Positions 9,947 to 21,387 of a stretch of 64,000 nt of DNA are shown piece by piece. The translations under genes and the position numbers were made by a program. The notes under the pieces were generated by a model. It saw only the letters and a program-made list of their open reading frames with translations. It did no database searches and was not told the origin of the DNA. Numbering within the stretch: position 1 is the stretch's first letter; the number at the start of each line of letters is the position of its first letter. The stretch spans positions 62,001 to 126,000 of the forward strand of contig JAGTJL010000021.1 in the NCBI GenBank assembly GCA_020746875.1. The letters are read 5' to 3'. Source of the stretch: Rhexocercosporidium sp. MPI-PUGE-AT-0058. Lineage: Eukaryota; Ascomycota; Leotiomycetes; Helotiales.

Positions 9947-11282
9947 TATGTACAACCGAGTCAGTTAAGTTGTTCACGTGACTTAAATTAATGTAAGCTT
10001 CCCTTTAAAACAACTTCTTTATTTCTCTACTTAATACTCTCTGTATAAGCTTAAATTAAAGCTCTAATACTTAGTAGCTCTTCCTTTATTCTTTAAGCAA
10101 GCCTCCCATCTCCGTAGCACAGAATCGCAGTGCTTTAAGAGGAACTTTAACTTGATTTCCTATTAAACTTCTGTGAGTATTATTCTTAAATCTATAATAC
10201 TTTTGTAAGAGTGCTTTCATTTAGCGATTAAATCTTTAATGTACTTCTATAAATTCTTAATTAAATTAAAGTCTAGCGATTGCGGGAGCCAAATCATACG
10301 CTTAATCTCCTTATTACGTAGATAACTAATAATAATCTTTACGGTATGCCATAGAGTATTATCTTCTTATATTATCACTTTATCTTCGTACTTTACTCTT
10401 ATTCTATTATAAAATAAAATAAAATAGTGCTGCAAGACCTAATGGTATCGCTTTGCAGTTATATTCTCTCCCGGCGGTAATATATACAAAGGTCCTATTT
10501 CGTCTCCACAGAAACAACTCCATATATTAATAATCGTTCTTTCACTCTTAAAAGTAAGCCGTAGATTCTTATCCGCATACGCCTCTTCCGAACCAAGCCC
10601 TCTAGTTATATAAAAAGTAAACATATCTTCTCTTACTTCAAATATAACCTTATTGCCTTAATACACCTTCTTATTATCTCGATTTATCTTTTTCTCTGCT
10701 TTACAATAAGCTATACGCTTCATTTTATAAAAGAGAGTAAGTCAAGGCTTCTTGCGTGGTTTGCGTTTAGCTTTTCCGAAGGATTTAAGGATAATAATAA
10801 TTATACGGTAATTGAGTTAATAGCCAGATTTAGACGGCGTTGCGAGCGCTTTCAACGGCATACGAGGCTCTTGTAAATTAATACGTAGTAAAGCTCTAGA
10901 CTCCCGAGAAGTGAGTATCTTTAGCGTTCTATTTCTTGACTTGCTTTTAAAAGTCGTAGAACCAGATTCCGTATAACGTTGAATAAACCGTATAATAATT
11001 TCTTTCGCATATAAGGTTTTAATTGCAATCTCTCGCAGAGAATAGCTTCCTTAATAAAGCGTCCAAATAATAGCTCGTTAAGTAAGAGTAAGCTCTACAC
11101 CTCGCTTTTTAAATGAAACACTTATTTTAAAAATGGTTTGGAAAGCGTAAGTAAAGGAAATAAAAAATAGAATTCATAAATATATATATATATATACAGT
11201 AAAGGGTAGAATGTCTTAGATTAAACGAAGCCTCTAAAGGTGCAAAATTCTGCACAAACTTTTATGACTCGGTTGTACAAAT
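9947..11282 (-). mobile_element. RIP-decayed Tc1/mariner element with visible TIRs
   Basis: Terminal inverted repeats with the core TGTACAACCGAGTCA sit at about 9949-9963 and, inverted, at 11265-11279. TA dinucleotides lie next to both ends. Between them the minus strand encodes a wrecked DDE transposase. The frame at 10439-10624 reads IINIWSCFCGDEIGPLYILP...AKRYH (compare the family's VMVWGC..GxxxGPL). Further on (about 10070-10320) come RNKEIKRMIWLPQSLDFN and a C-terminal KLKFLLKHCDSVLRRWEA. The family motif WPPQSPDLNPIENLW appears here as WLPQSLDFNLIKNL. Proline-to-leucine changes and TAA/TAG stops are the C-to-T pattern expected of RIP. The element cannot be active. Confidence 0.85.
11180..11202. 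repeat. TA microsatellite
   Basis: A short run of alternating T and A inside the right part of the Tc1/mariner relic. Confidence 0.6.
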
Positions 11283-11692
11283 AAAACACATTTAATAAGA
11301 AATGTCTCGCCCGATACTTAGCTGTCTCTTCTTTCGTTGTATATATTCCTAGCTGTTCTGTGGTTGATATAATCACTGATCAGTGTTAGTTCAACAATAT
11401 ACGCGCGTAAGGTAAAACAAATAACAACGATAAATCTGGTGAGACGTGGCACGCGATACCAATTTGTGTATTCGGTATGTCTGTTTTGTCTCTGCCCCCC
11501 TTCTTCGTACGAAGGGTATGCTAGTATATATACATAGAGATCTAATACCAATAACCAAAAACATTGCGCTCGTACGACTCAAGTGGCAGAATGAGAGGGT
11601 GGGCGGAATAGGGGTGCTCGAAGTTATAACATTAAAGCTCTCCGCAAAGCCTTGGACTCCTGTTATACCACCGTTTACTCCTAACAAAAATT
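11283..11692. other. 410 bases without a gene
   Basis: Unique-looking AT-moderate sequence between the Tc1/mariner relic and the 3' end of the helicase pseudogene. Short frames on both strands have no protein character. Confidence 0.5.
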
Positions 11693-14600
11693 TCAAATTC
11701 TAACCGCGCCAAATTGACGCTCTAAGTCCGCCGCGGGTCTAACGCCACTAATAGCCCGATGGTCATGACCACCAACCGGAGAACCACATTGTGGACATTT
11801 AGAAGTTTCCATCGGCATACCACACTCTCCAATCGTAAATAGGTGACCATTCTCACAATAATACCAATGCCCAGTGCCTCTAAAATCATGTGCCATAACA
11901 GCATATACAACTGCCTTTTCCTCGTTACTCACTGGCATATAGAATGTAGAATCGCGTAGCATCCTCTCAACTTCCTCAACTTCATTCCTCATGCCAGCGG
12001 TTTGGCCGGGATATTCATCACAGATTTCTGCAGCCAGTTAAATATACTCCCTGGCCTTATCCAGGAGATGTGAGAGCTCTAAGCCAGGCTCTGCGAGGCT
12101 CCGCTCGAGGGCGAAGAACCGTATCCAGTATAGGAGGCCCTCAACGTAGTTTCCTGGTTAGTTCCTTGAATCGCATTCTACCATCAACTCTTCGCAATCT
12201 CTTCTATTCAAGCTCAGATCGATTGGAAGCATCACCTCCGGACTTGCCTTTCCAATGATTGAGGAAAGTCAGGAGGATTGTATAATCGCATCTGATGAGT
12301 AGTACAGTAGTCAGAAGTCGGTTGCGTACTTGGAGGATATCGACTTTGGAGTGTAGGTCAATATCTATCCCACGATGTCTGTGAGCGTCTCGAACAAGGT
12401 CATATATGCGACCAAAAGGTTGCTCTTGCTCATGGACCTGGTGTAAGAACTTCTTGATCTCTCTTCGAAGCCCAATGATGCTTCGGTTTTGGCCCTCTTT
12501 CCGCGTAATATATTCGATCCGAGAGATCTGGTGATCACGACTCCCCTGTAACTGAAGAGGTCCTGACAGAGGAGTTTCTGACGATGCCATATGGGAAGCG
12601 TTTTGAGCGCCTCTACCAATCTCGCGAAGCTCAGCCTCTATCAGTTGCATTTTAGTGACTAGAGGGATGAATTCCATGTTGGCCCACACGATGAATTTCT
12701 TCGTCGCTTCGTCTATCAATACTCGACGAACTATACGACTATAGCGGTTGATATTCCGTAATGGGCCACGGCAAGTTGGGCAGCTTTTCATCCCGGAGGC
12801 GGAGAACGGTTCAGCAGTATTCTTTACGTCCACAATTGACCCTTCGCCATTCGTAGTATAAAAATCCGACATACTCATGTGTCCATCCATGCTCTTCAGC
12901 GTGAGAATGTGCCCACAAGATGGAATGATGCAAGGGTCTTCGTCAAGATCAACCTCCTCAAAAGTGGATGACAAAATAAAGTCAACGACCATTCCCTTGA
13001 TTTTTGGATGCGCACAGATCTGGCAATACGCAAAACCTGAATAGATCTCTCCACAAATGGTCGGACATCGATGGCCACAAGCCAACATCTTTGCACAGCG
13101 CTCTGAGCATAGTAGCAGATCACAAGGCACTGCACATGGTAACAGGCACTGTCCTCGATGTGGACAAGACCAAAAACAATCCTGAGCACATGGCGCATAA
13201 GGCTCCTGACATAGCTTGCTGCATTAGGAATGGTTGCAGCTAACTTCGTAAGGTTCCGTGCAAAGAGGACAGGGCATTTCGCCACGGCATGGAGCTTTGC
13301 AGCTGTGACTACAGGTTGTGTATGGTCTTTCACACCGGGTGTTACAAACTCCATGTATCTTCTTAATAATCACGCCGTTAATCCGGCTATTATAATCTTT
13401 GCAAGCATGCGTACAGTTGTGTCCACAAGGTAGCGCTGCTCCGCAGATTGCTAAACAGGGGTAATCGACACCCAAAGGCAGTTCGTGGCAACGGACTCGG
13501 ATTTTATGTTTACAATGCTCTATGACTTTTTCTATCTGGACCTGACAGCAAACTGTCTCTAGTATCTTGCGCTTCGTGGCATCTCAGCTACTTGGCAATG
13601 TGGCCACATGGTAAGGGGATGTCAGATAACACGACTCGACATTTTAGCTCGCATACATCCCTACAAGGTCTCGGACACTCATGCTCGCAACCTTTCTTTG
13701 TCCTTGGGCAGCGTTTAAGGCAACGAACTGCATTGTGCAAAGATATAGAATAGCACATATTAGGACAGGAATGCCTACAGAATAGCCTCGACGAGCATCT
13801 CCTAGTACAACCGCCTTCAGGGGCGAGCATAGCGAAATCGTCGGGCACTGAGACTTCAATGGGTGTTTCTTTATGTCGAGGGCAGCATAGTTTAAGGCTT
13901 GAACCAATGTTGCTTGAGCGTTCCAAAATGGATAGTACTTCAGCCCACATAAGAACATGCCTCGAGGTATAGGAGTTGCCAATGATGTACATCCCATGTC
14001 GCGCGCGACTTAACAGCATATTGATGCGATTGGAAGTCTTCAGGAATCCACATTTCCGCTGATCGTTGCTCCGAACTAGGGAGACAATAATAACTTTAAA
14101 TTCTTCGCCTTAGAAGTTATCAATAGTAGCAATTCTTAAGGCATTGAGCAGGGTCGTTTTCTGGACTTGTACTTAGGGTTGGCCAGAGGCTTCCGGGTCG
14201 TCCTGAAGTCCCTGAGCTTCCAACTCTTCTTGATCTCGGTTCCTAACGACAATCTTAAAAGAATTCGCTAGTCGCTTCTTGATTTTCTGTAATTGCCCTA
14301 GATATGGAGTAATAACCGCAATATCCTCACTTCCATATATTCCTTGCCTTATAAGGTGTGAGACAAGAGCAGCGATCATATCCACTTCGAAAGCATTAGT
14401 TTTGGAGAATAAGACAGCTTAGGCAAGTCGCGGGTCTTCTTTTTCTTGGTGGTCAAGCTAATATAAGCGATCTCGCATCCCATTAACTTCCGGGTATTCT
14501 AGCACTAAAGGATGATCTTGCAAGTCCGGATATAGCGGGACTCTGACAAGCTCTGAAATGGAAGGGTTCATTCGTCGCTGAATCTTCAACGTACTCAACG

Positions 14601-17530
14601 GTACCTGCAGATTTCCTATTTGCGGCCTGACGAGACGCTTAAATAGCGAGATGTCGAGGGAATATCTTTTGCCTCGGGGGTGATCGGGTTGAAGCTCGTA
14701 GTTGTTTATTTGGGGCCGCAGTTATTCGTGGTCGCTAATGAGGATTGCATGTTCGACTCCCGGTAGCAACGCAGTAATGGTGTGTGCCTCGAGAACTTCT
14801 CCAGCTTCTTCACAAAGCATGACTTTTGCCCTAACGCGCTAGAGCAACTCGATGTTCCTTGTCAGCCCGGATGTTGTCACGCCGATGATATGAGCCTCTC
14901 GTAGACACCGAAGATCCAGTTCTATGTAATATTTATCTAGCGCGAATTTGGAATCACGGTAGGATTTTAAGGCATAAATGAGATTATTAGTGAGCTGCGC
15001 AGTCCTTTACTCAATCTAATGCCGGTGAAGAGCACCACGCTCTGAAGTTGACATCCTCCTCAGAGAAATAGCCGATAGCTGAGAAACGGGACGGTTCGAA
15101 GCGAGTTTTCTCGACGCTCTTTTTAGCTAACTCTTTATAACCCTAAACTTCTTTCCCTTTACTTCTTGAAACCCCTCTTTATCTACCCCCTTCCCGAACA
15201 ACTCCTGGAAGTGTGGATTATAAGTCTTCATAAGATAGGCTTTAATATTTGTCTAAGATTTTGGCTTATTTAATCTAAATAATATATTTTTAATTTCTCG
15301 TAGTGTTTCCTTAATATCTCGATTGTGTTCCTATTTGTTATGTTTTTCCGTCTTTATAGGTACGACTTCTTCCTTTATATAATAGAGAGTAAGATTTTAA
15401 AGCATATTAGATTTAGACCGTGAGCTTAAGCGAATGACTTGCTTCACGCCGTCCTTTATTAAATGCTCTAATAACTAATCGAGAGTATGATTCGTGTAGC
15501 AGATACAAATAATGGGGCCGAGGTCGGCAGCCTTCCGGTTGTGGAGTAAAGCCTTAATGATTGCCACACCAGTATAACTCTTACCCGTACCCGGCGGGCC
15601 TTAAATCAGGGCTAATCCTATATTAAGAGCTTGAATGACAGCGAATTGTTGGGCTTCGTCGAGCGTCGACCCTTTATTTAGCTTAGTGAAGTCGAAAGAT
15701 TGCCCGGGTATAAGAGTCAGTGGCGTGCCGGCGAGAACGTCGAGGTTAAATCTAAATCCTCTTTTAGTCGCGTATGCTGGAGGGTTAATGACGGCAGTAG
15801 AAATCTCCGAGTCTAGTGCTATGATCTCCGCAAATGAAAGGCTTAGTTTCCGGCTCATTTCCTGTAACGCTTGCAGCGTTAACTAAAAAGAAGGTAAGAG
15901 CACCCCCGGAAACTTAACAAAAGATTGCTAGGCTTTAGAAGGTGTAGTATGAGCACTAATCCAAACAGCGTCTTCTGTTTTATATTCAGCCAGGGTCAGT
16001 AGCACAGAGGCACGACTCGCTTGTCCAAATAGGCTAGGAATATCATCTAATCCTCTTATATCGTTAGGGTTAGAGTCCTTTCTTCCGTAGTATAGTAATA
16101 TTGGATTGCAGACGGAGAGGAAGATGATCTTGCCATTTAAAGAGACGAAGCAGACTAGTGAATCGACTTGCAAAAGCTTGCTTCCTTTCCACTATTCTTT
16201 TCGCTGCTTTATGGATTTATTGTTGATTTAGGGAGGTTGGTCGAATTCTGCTACGACTTGTAGACCCTTTCTGCGATCTACACTTATATGTGAAAAGCGG
16301 ACGTTGTAATAGATGAGATTCCGAAGGCCTTGCTGACCTTAGTGTGCTGTTAGTACCTTACGATTGGGATGTTTTAATCGTGTAACCTCTTCGCGGACTG
16401 CGTCTCGTAGTTGCCCCACCGTATCTTCGCGGAGGAGCCGAAATTGTCTGTCCAGGAGTCCGGCGAGACCTGACAGGTGTTTTTGTGTTGAGTTGATTGC
16501 TGCGAGATACTCTTGTCGTAAGGAAGCGATCTCTCGCGCGGTAGGGAGGATCTGGATATCGGCGATACTCGCATGATCGTTATCATGTCGAGCACCCTTG
16601 CTGAAAAGATTTCCGGGTAAGTCTTCTGTTAATTCAAAAGTTGCAGATACAGTAGTTTGCGGAGTTAATTGGGTTAGTGCGAGAGGCAACGAAGAGCCGA
16701 TGTTGAGACGACGTCGGATTCTAGTCAGGCTTTGTTGTGCGTCAGGTATTATGAAGTCCTGTGGAATACAGGCAGAGATTGTCTCCACAATGGCGGTGAA
16801 GCCTTCGATGACTTGGGCAGTCTGATTGATCTCGATCAGCCGGTCTAAAACTGCGAGACTCGATGATATAACGATATTGGAGACTTCCTTATCGCCTAGA
16901 GAATGTCCCAAAATCATCATTTCACTTAAGGCAGTGGCTGTAAAGCAGAATAAGCTAAGACCACGGCGACCGCTGGGACCGAAGATAAAGGTGTAAATGG
17001 TATTAAGAGGAGTTTCTAGAATGAGAGAAGATAGCACAGCGGGGTGAGAGATAATCCTGTAGAAAGGAAGAGTCCTATCTCTGAATATGGAGACGATGGT
17101 TTTGTCTTTTTGGTTAGCAGTCATAATATCCGCTAGGGTCTTGATGATAGCAAGTCCCGTCTCCGCACCGAGTTTTGTGACAACGTGCTGGCGTATTCCT
17201 GCATCCTCGCTCTCAATGAGATTCCAGCCCATCTAAAAGAACTGGTTTGAATCCAGAGCAGCTTCGAAACGGAAGGAGCTCGTGTTAGGTCTAGGAATCA
17301 TGTATGTCCATCTTCGGCAGACCGCTTCGGCTTCAATTTCCTCGCGAAGCTGTTGATTCGTGGTGCTTGGTGAGCTTGTGTCGTGGCTGAATCGGCAGTG
17401 GGTGCCGCGGCGGCAACGGCCGCGTTTGAAGTCAAAGCAGATCCCTAGACTGTTGTGCGTTGAAGGTCAGTGGAGGGCCTGGATATTATGGGATTTACTC
17501 ACGACATTCTGGGAGGCGTGTTGTATGATG
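11693..17530 (-). pseudogene. ZNFX1-like helicase / NFX1 zinc-finger protein, RIP-inactivated
   Basis: The whole architecture of a fungal ZNFX1-type SF1 RNA helicase is present in order but broken. Near the start (about 17380-17440) is a CCCH finger, CFDFKRGRCRRGTHCRFSH, preceded by a likely intron. A 297-codon helical block follows (16339-17232). The helicase Walker A GPPGTGKSYTG (about 15570-15600) comes after DEAQQFAVIQAL, then CVCYTNHTLD. The second RecA domain contains IAVITPYLGQ, the DNF-GEE motif and LVRSNDQ..CGF....RINMLLSRARHG (about 13950-14385). Cys-rich NFX1 repeats occupy 13040-13810. A C-terminal RZ-type finger, GHWYYCENGHLFTIGECG, lies at about 11810-11875. In-frame stops occur just before GPPGTGKS (15601-15603), at 17233-17235, 13588-13590 and 13224-13226, and elsewhere. 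Most read as CAA/CAG turned into TAA/TAG. A frameshift lies near 13570. Living homologues bind RNA and act in RNA surveillance or silencing. Confidence 0.9.
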
Positions 17531-18498
17531 GACCAAAAAGTGTAAACAGACGAGGTGGGAAATTGGAGTTTGGGGTTAGCTAGAGGTTGCGATTTGAGCA
17601 GGCTATGATTGAAGCAGATACAGGGTGGAACACAGGTAGGAGGCACTTGTGATTTGACCGCGGTACACAGGAGAAATTCTTTGGAAGCCTCATCAGACTA
17701 TGAGGCCTCCCATTTGACCTTGGGGAAGCTTTGAGCTTTTCACCAATGGTTGATATGCAGGGCTAAAAAGTCGTGAATCATTGTGTCGACTCAAACGCCG
17801 ATGGCACATGCGCGATGCGCTGTTTGAGCATCATCAGCCAGTCAGATGAACGGGGCCTCTCCTACCGTGACAAAGGGGTACAAGGGACTGGATGCTGTTG
17901 AAGAAATCCCTTGGCATTTCCAGAGAATGTACTGTAGGAAAACCCCCGTGTAGGTAAGGAATTCCGCGGGGATTAATTAAAAGTTATTTAAATTTCTTGT
18001 ACCTTTGTACTTTTTACTTCTCTTTAGCTTACGCCGAGGGCCCTTTGGGCCAGAGGAGGGAAAGAGAGGAAGTCTGGGGGGGCGTCTCGTACCTAGAATT
18101 ACGAAAATATTACTTAGTTACTTACTTACTTCCAGAGCAAATGTAACTTCTCACCTTAACTCTCTTTGCTTTCGGGGGTCGTATTAGCTTAGTTAGTACC
18201 CAGGTTATGATCCACAAAAGTACCAAAAGACAGAATTACACTTCCTCTATTCTTTCTTACACGTGGAAACGTACCAAACCACTATTTAGGTACCACCCAT
18301 TCTTGTACGTTTCGGAAAGAGGCGGCAGATCTTCACTCCAAGCAGACTAGTTGTGTGACAAACGGGAGGATCATCACGCTGAAAGGAAAGGTCTTGTGCC
18401 TGGATCTTGGTTACATATATTTTTCACCTGAACTTAAATAGCTTCCATGTCTCGCAGAGTATCATTCTCAAATATCAGCTTTCCTAGCACAATACACC
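17531..18498. other. 970 bases without a gene, upstream of the lysozyme
   Basis: No supported reading frame. A TACT-rich low-complexity patch lies around 18110-18132. A TACATATATTTTTCACC box at about 18411-18427 is the best TATA-like candidate for the lysozyme gene, some 75 bases before its ATG. Confidence 0.5.
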
Positions 18499-19638
18499 AT
18501 GTTTTTCTTGGCTCTCTTTCTCATGTTCGGAGGCACTCTGGCGACTGTGGGAGTTCGTCAAACGACATCATGCACAAGTCCAAACGGTGCGGGTTATTGC
18601 AGCAGCACAGCGAATGGCTGCAACGGAGGTACCTTCTATGCTGGATTTTGTCCGGGGGCATCTAATATTCAATGTTGTGTTGTTCCTTGCTCTACCCCAA
18701 GCGGATCTGGTCATTGTCAGTACACCAGCAGTACTTGCTCGGGAACTTTCATCTCTGGGTACTGTCCAGGTTCTTCTGACTACAAGGTATGAATATAATC
18801 CTGAACATACGACGTCAAGTTTATCTCACGCGGAGTTAGTGCTGCGTAGGATCATCTTCAGCGACCGGTCTTCTAGGGCTCGACATATCTGGAACCCCTT
18901 CAGCATCCTTTTGGACCTGCGCTGCTTCGAACTACAAATTAGTTGCTCTGCGAGGATATCAACAAGCGTGTGGATCTGTAAGCATACATCTCCTATTGGC
19001 TTCATTACTGACATGTACAAGGGTGGGCAAGTTGCTTCGAATTTTGTGACCAATTACCGGGCCGCTAAAAGTGCTGGAATATCCAGGGTTGATGCATACA
19101 TGTTTCCCTGTACAGGTACTCAACCAACCGGCGTTGCGTGTAAGAGTCCTGCAACTCAACTCGCCGAGTTCTTAGCAGCCATTGACAACAACGGCATGAC
19201 ACTTGGAACTCTTTGGTTCGACATTGAGCCTACCTCGGGCACCTGCAATGCTTGGAATCTCGGCGCGACAAAAAATGCGGTACTCGCTCGGCAATGGGTA
19301 TCATTGCTTGAAGGTAGCGGTCGCAAATGGGGTATCTATGCGAACGGGTAAGTTATCGCCCTTTGTGGTAACTTTGCTGACGAGTTAGGAATCAATGGTC
19401 TGGAATGTTCGGATCTCGAAGTATAGATGCCGGCTCCCAGCTTCCCCTGTGGGCCGTGCAATTCGACCGGACACCGGGGGTGAATACAGTCAACACTTTC
19501 AGGGGGGGGTGGACTTCTGCCGCTGCGAAGCAATACATTCTTGGTGCGTTGGCTCCAGAACCGGCTGGTGATTGGCTAACAGTAGTAGATACCAGTGCAT
19601 GCGGATTCAGCGTCGATCTTGACTCTTTTCTGGCATGA
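18499..19638 (+). CDS. secreted GH25-like lysozyme with two Cys-rich N-terminal modules
   Basis: Four exons (18499-18786, 18840-18977, 19022-19347, 19389-19638) give 333 residues. A short hydrophobic leader (MFFLALFLMFGGTLATVG) is followed by two tandem cysteine-rich units of about 35 residues. Each has the pattern C..P.G.G.C..T...C...F..G.CPG.S, and the second continues into CCV. A glycine/serine hinge then leads to the catalytic domain: GLDISGT, YKLVALRGYQQACG, RVDAYMFPC, GTLWFDIEPTSGTC.AW, GRKWGIYANGNQW, LPLWAVQFD and a late FRGGW. The DxE of FDIEP and the GIYAN segment match GH25 N-acetylmuramidases, a family that cuts bacterial peptidoglycan. The likely role is secreted defence against, or digestion of, bacteria. 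The first intron acceptor was chosen because it restores CCVGSSSATG in frame. Confidence 0.85.
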
Positions 19639-21387
19639 AAGGGGGCTTGTGTAGGTCTAAATTTCGAGATAGCGAATGAGATGATGTAGGGCCCAGTCGC
19701 GCATCTTTATCAAACTATGTCTTCTTGTTGCTCCTTCACAACCTCCCCCCTCCCGACTCGAAACAAGCAGCTTGACCGATCGTGATTGAAAGGTGAGAGA
19801 TCTAATCACAACAGGGACAGAATCCAAAAATGTGAAAGCCAGCGCCTATCTCACACTGGGAACCTGTGCCGAGTAGTCGGTGAAGCTCTTCATCATATGT
19901 AATACAACTAGGCCTAAATACAACGCAAGGAGCTTTGTGCCATTGCCAGTTGTTGGTTATGCATTACTGTTGACAATACATGTCTCCAATCCACACCTTT
20001 ATATGCGCCTCAGTGTCAGTCAGAATGTGAGTGCTTCTCGTCCATGACATCCAAGTTCTGCTCAAGAAAGTAGTCGTATCTGAACCAAATCATATACGGG
20101 AGACTCCTCTCACCTAATTACAACTTGACTCGTACGTCATCGATGAGGATAATCACAATGGGAGAAGCTACACCCATCAACATCAAAATCTACGTTAGGG
20201 GTTTGTTTCGACACAGAACAGCTTCCGGGGGCGGTATTTGGCAAAAATCGTCACCAACTTCTGAAGACAAGAATGTTGAATGCTAGAAAAGTGGATTGGT
20301 TGCCAGGGGTCATGCTCAGAGAAGCGTGGACAAACCGTGGTAGAAGTCACCACCGGAATTTAGGAAACGGAACCGGGTTGGGGGCCTTTGGGTGCCATGG
20401 CGCAGATTGGAGGGGTCGTTATGGTTTAACTCGCAAAACATTCCTGGACACCAGCGGCCACCCGAATGATTAAGTGTTTTGTTATTGCATATGGCTTGAA
20501 TCTCTCATCTCTTCAGTCTCCAATCTCGTGCTGCCCCCTTGTGATTACCATCCCATGTGAAGGAAGCGTCCTCTTTTGCTTACCTGCAGTATTGTCATCG
20601 GAAGCCGAGCGGACATTTGAGGGGATACTTGAATGCCAATCAAGAATTTCAACATATCCGGGAATGCCTAGAGTTTGGATGGCTTTACTTTTTGTTAGTA
20701 TTGTTGAATTCTATGGCTGCAGCATCTGTCCACAGCTCAAAATGACCAGGCTGCCCTTTCGCCTGCTATAAATTGATTGGGTTTCGCTGGCTGTCAAGGC
20801 CACCACCCTCGCTAGTTGCAGCCAATCATTTTGTAAGCGGATTTTAAGTTAGAGCGAGATGAAGGAGGAAGGCACTTCATTAAGAAGTAAAGCCGGGCGT
20901 CAGCTGGTCGCTGCCAGTCTTCGGTGTACACATATGCATGTGGGTCTTGCCAGTAAGCAGCAATTGTTGACGAGAGTACATGCAGGTGGGTAATGTTTCA
21001 GACTGGTGGTGTAGTGATCGAGAGTGCAATTTGTCGAATAGGTTCTTGGCGTTCTTTGTGGCAGGGCCGTTCCGTTCGGTAACCCGCTGGCTGTCCTTGT
21101 ACTTGCATGAAGGTCACATCCTATGAGCCTCACTTCCCTCGAACTAGGAAGACATGTTGCTGAAGTCAGATCTACTCCAAGAAACAATATTTCTTATTCA
21201 TATCTAATGACACTCACACTTCTCAGTCAAGCTTGTTTCCATGTCCATAGAGAGGTCGACAAATATTGGTAGGATTGTGTCACGGATAAGCCGTTTTTCC
21301 TCTGCCTGTGTTATACCCATCCCATTTGTGTCCACCAATTGAACTGCGACAGAAAAGAAGCAACTATGAATGAAATTGTCGTTCCAG
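19639..21387. other. 1.75 kb gene-free gap between lysozyme and P450
   Basis: No reading frame with protein character on either strand. The longest plus frames (around 20270-20770) are Cys/Leu-rich chance frames with no start context or homology I recognise. There is no inverted-repeat structure or tRNA-like fold that I can support. Confidence 0.5.
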
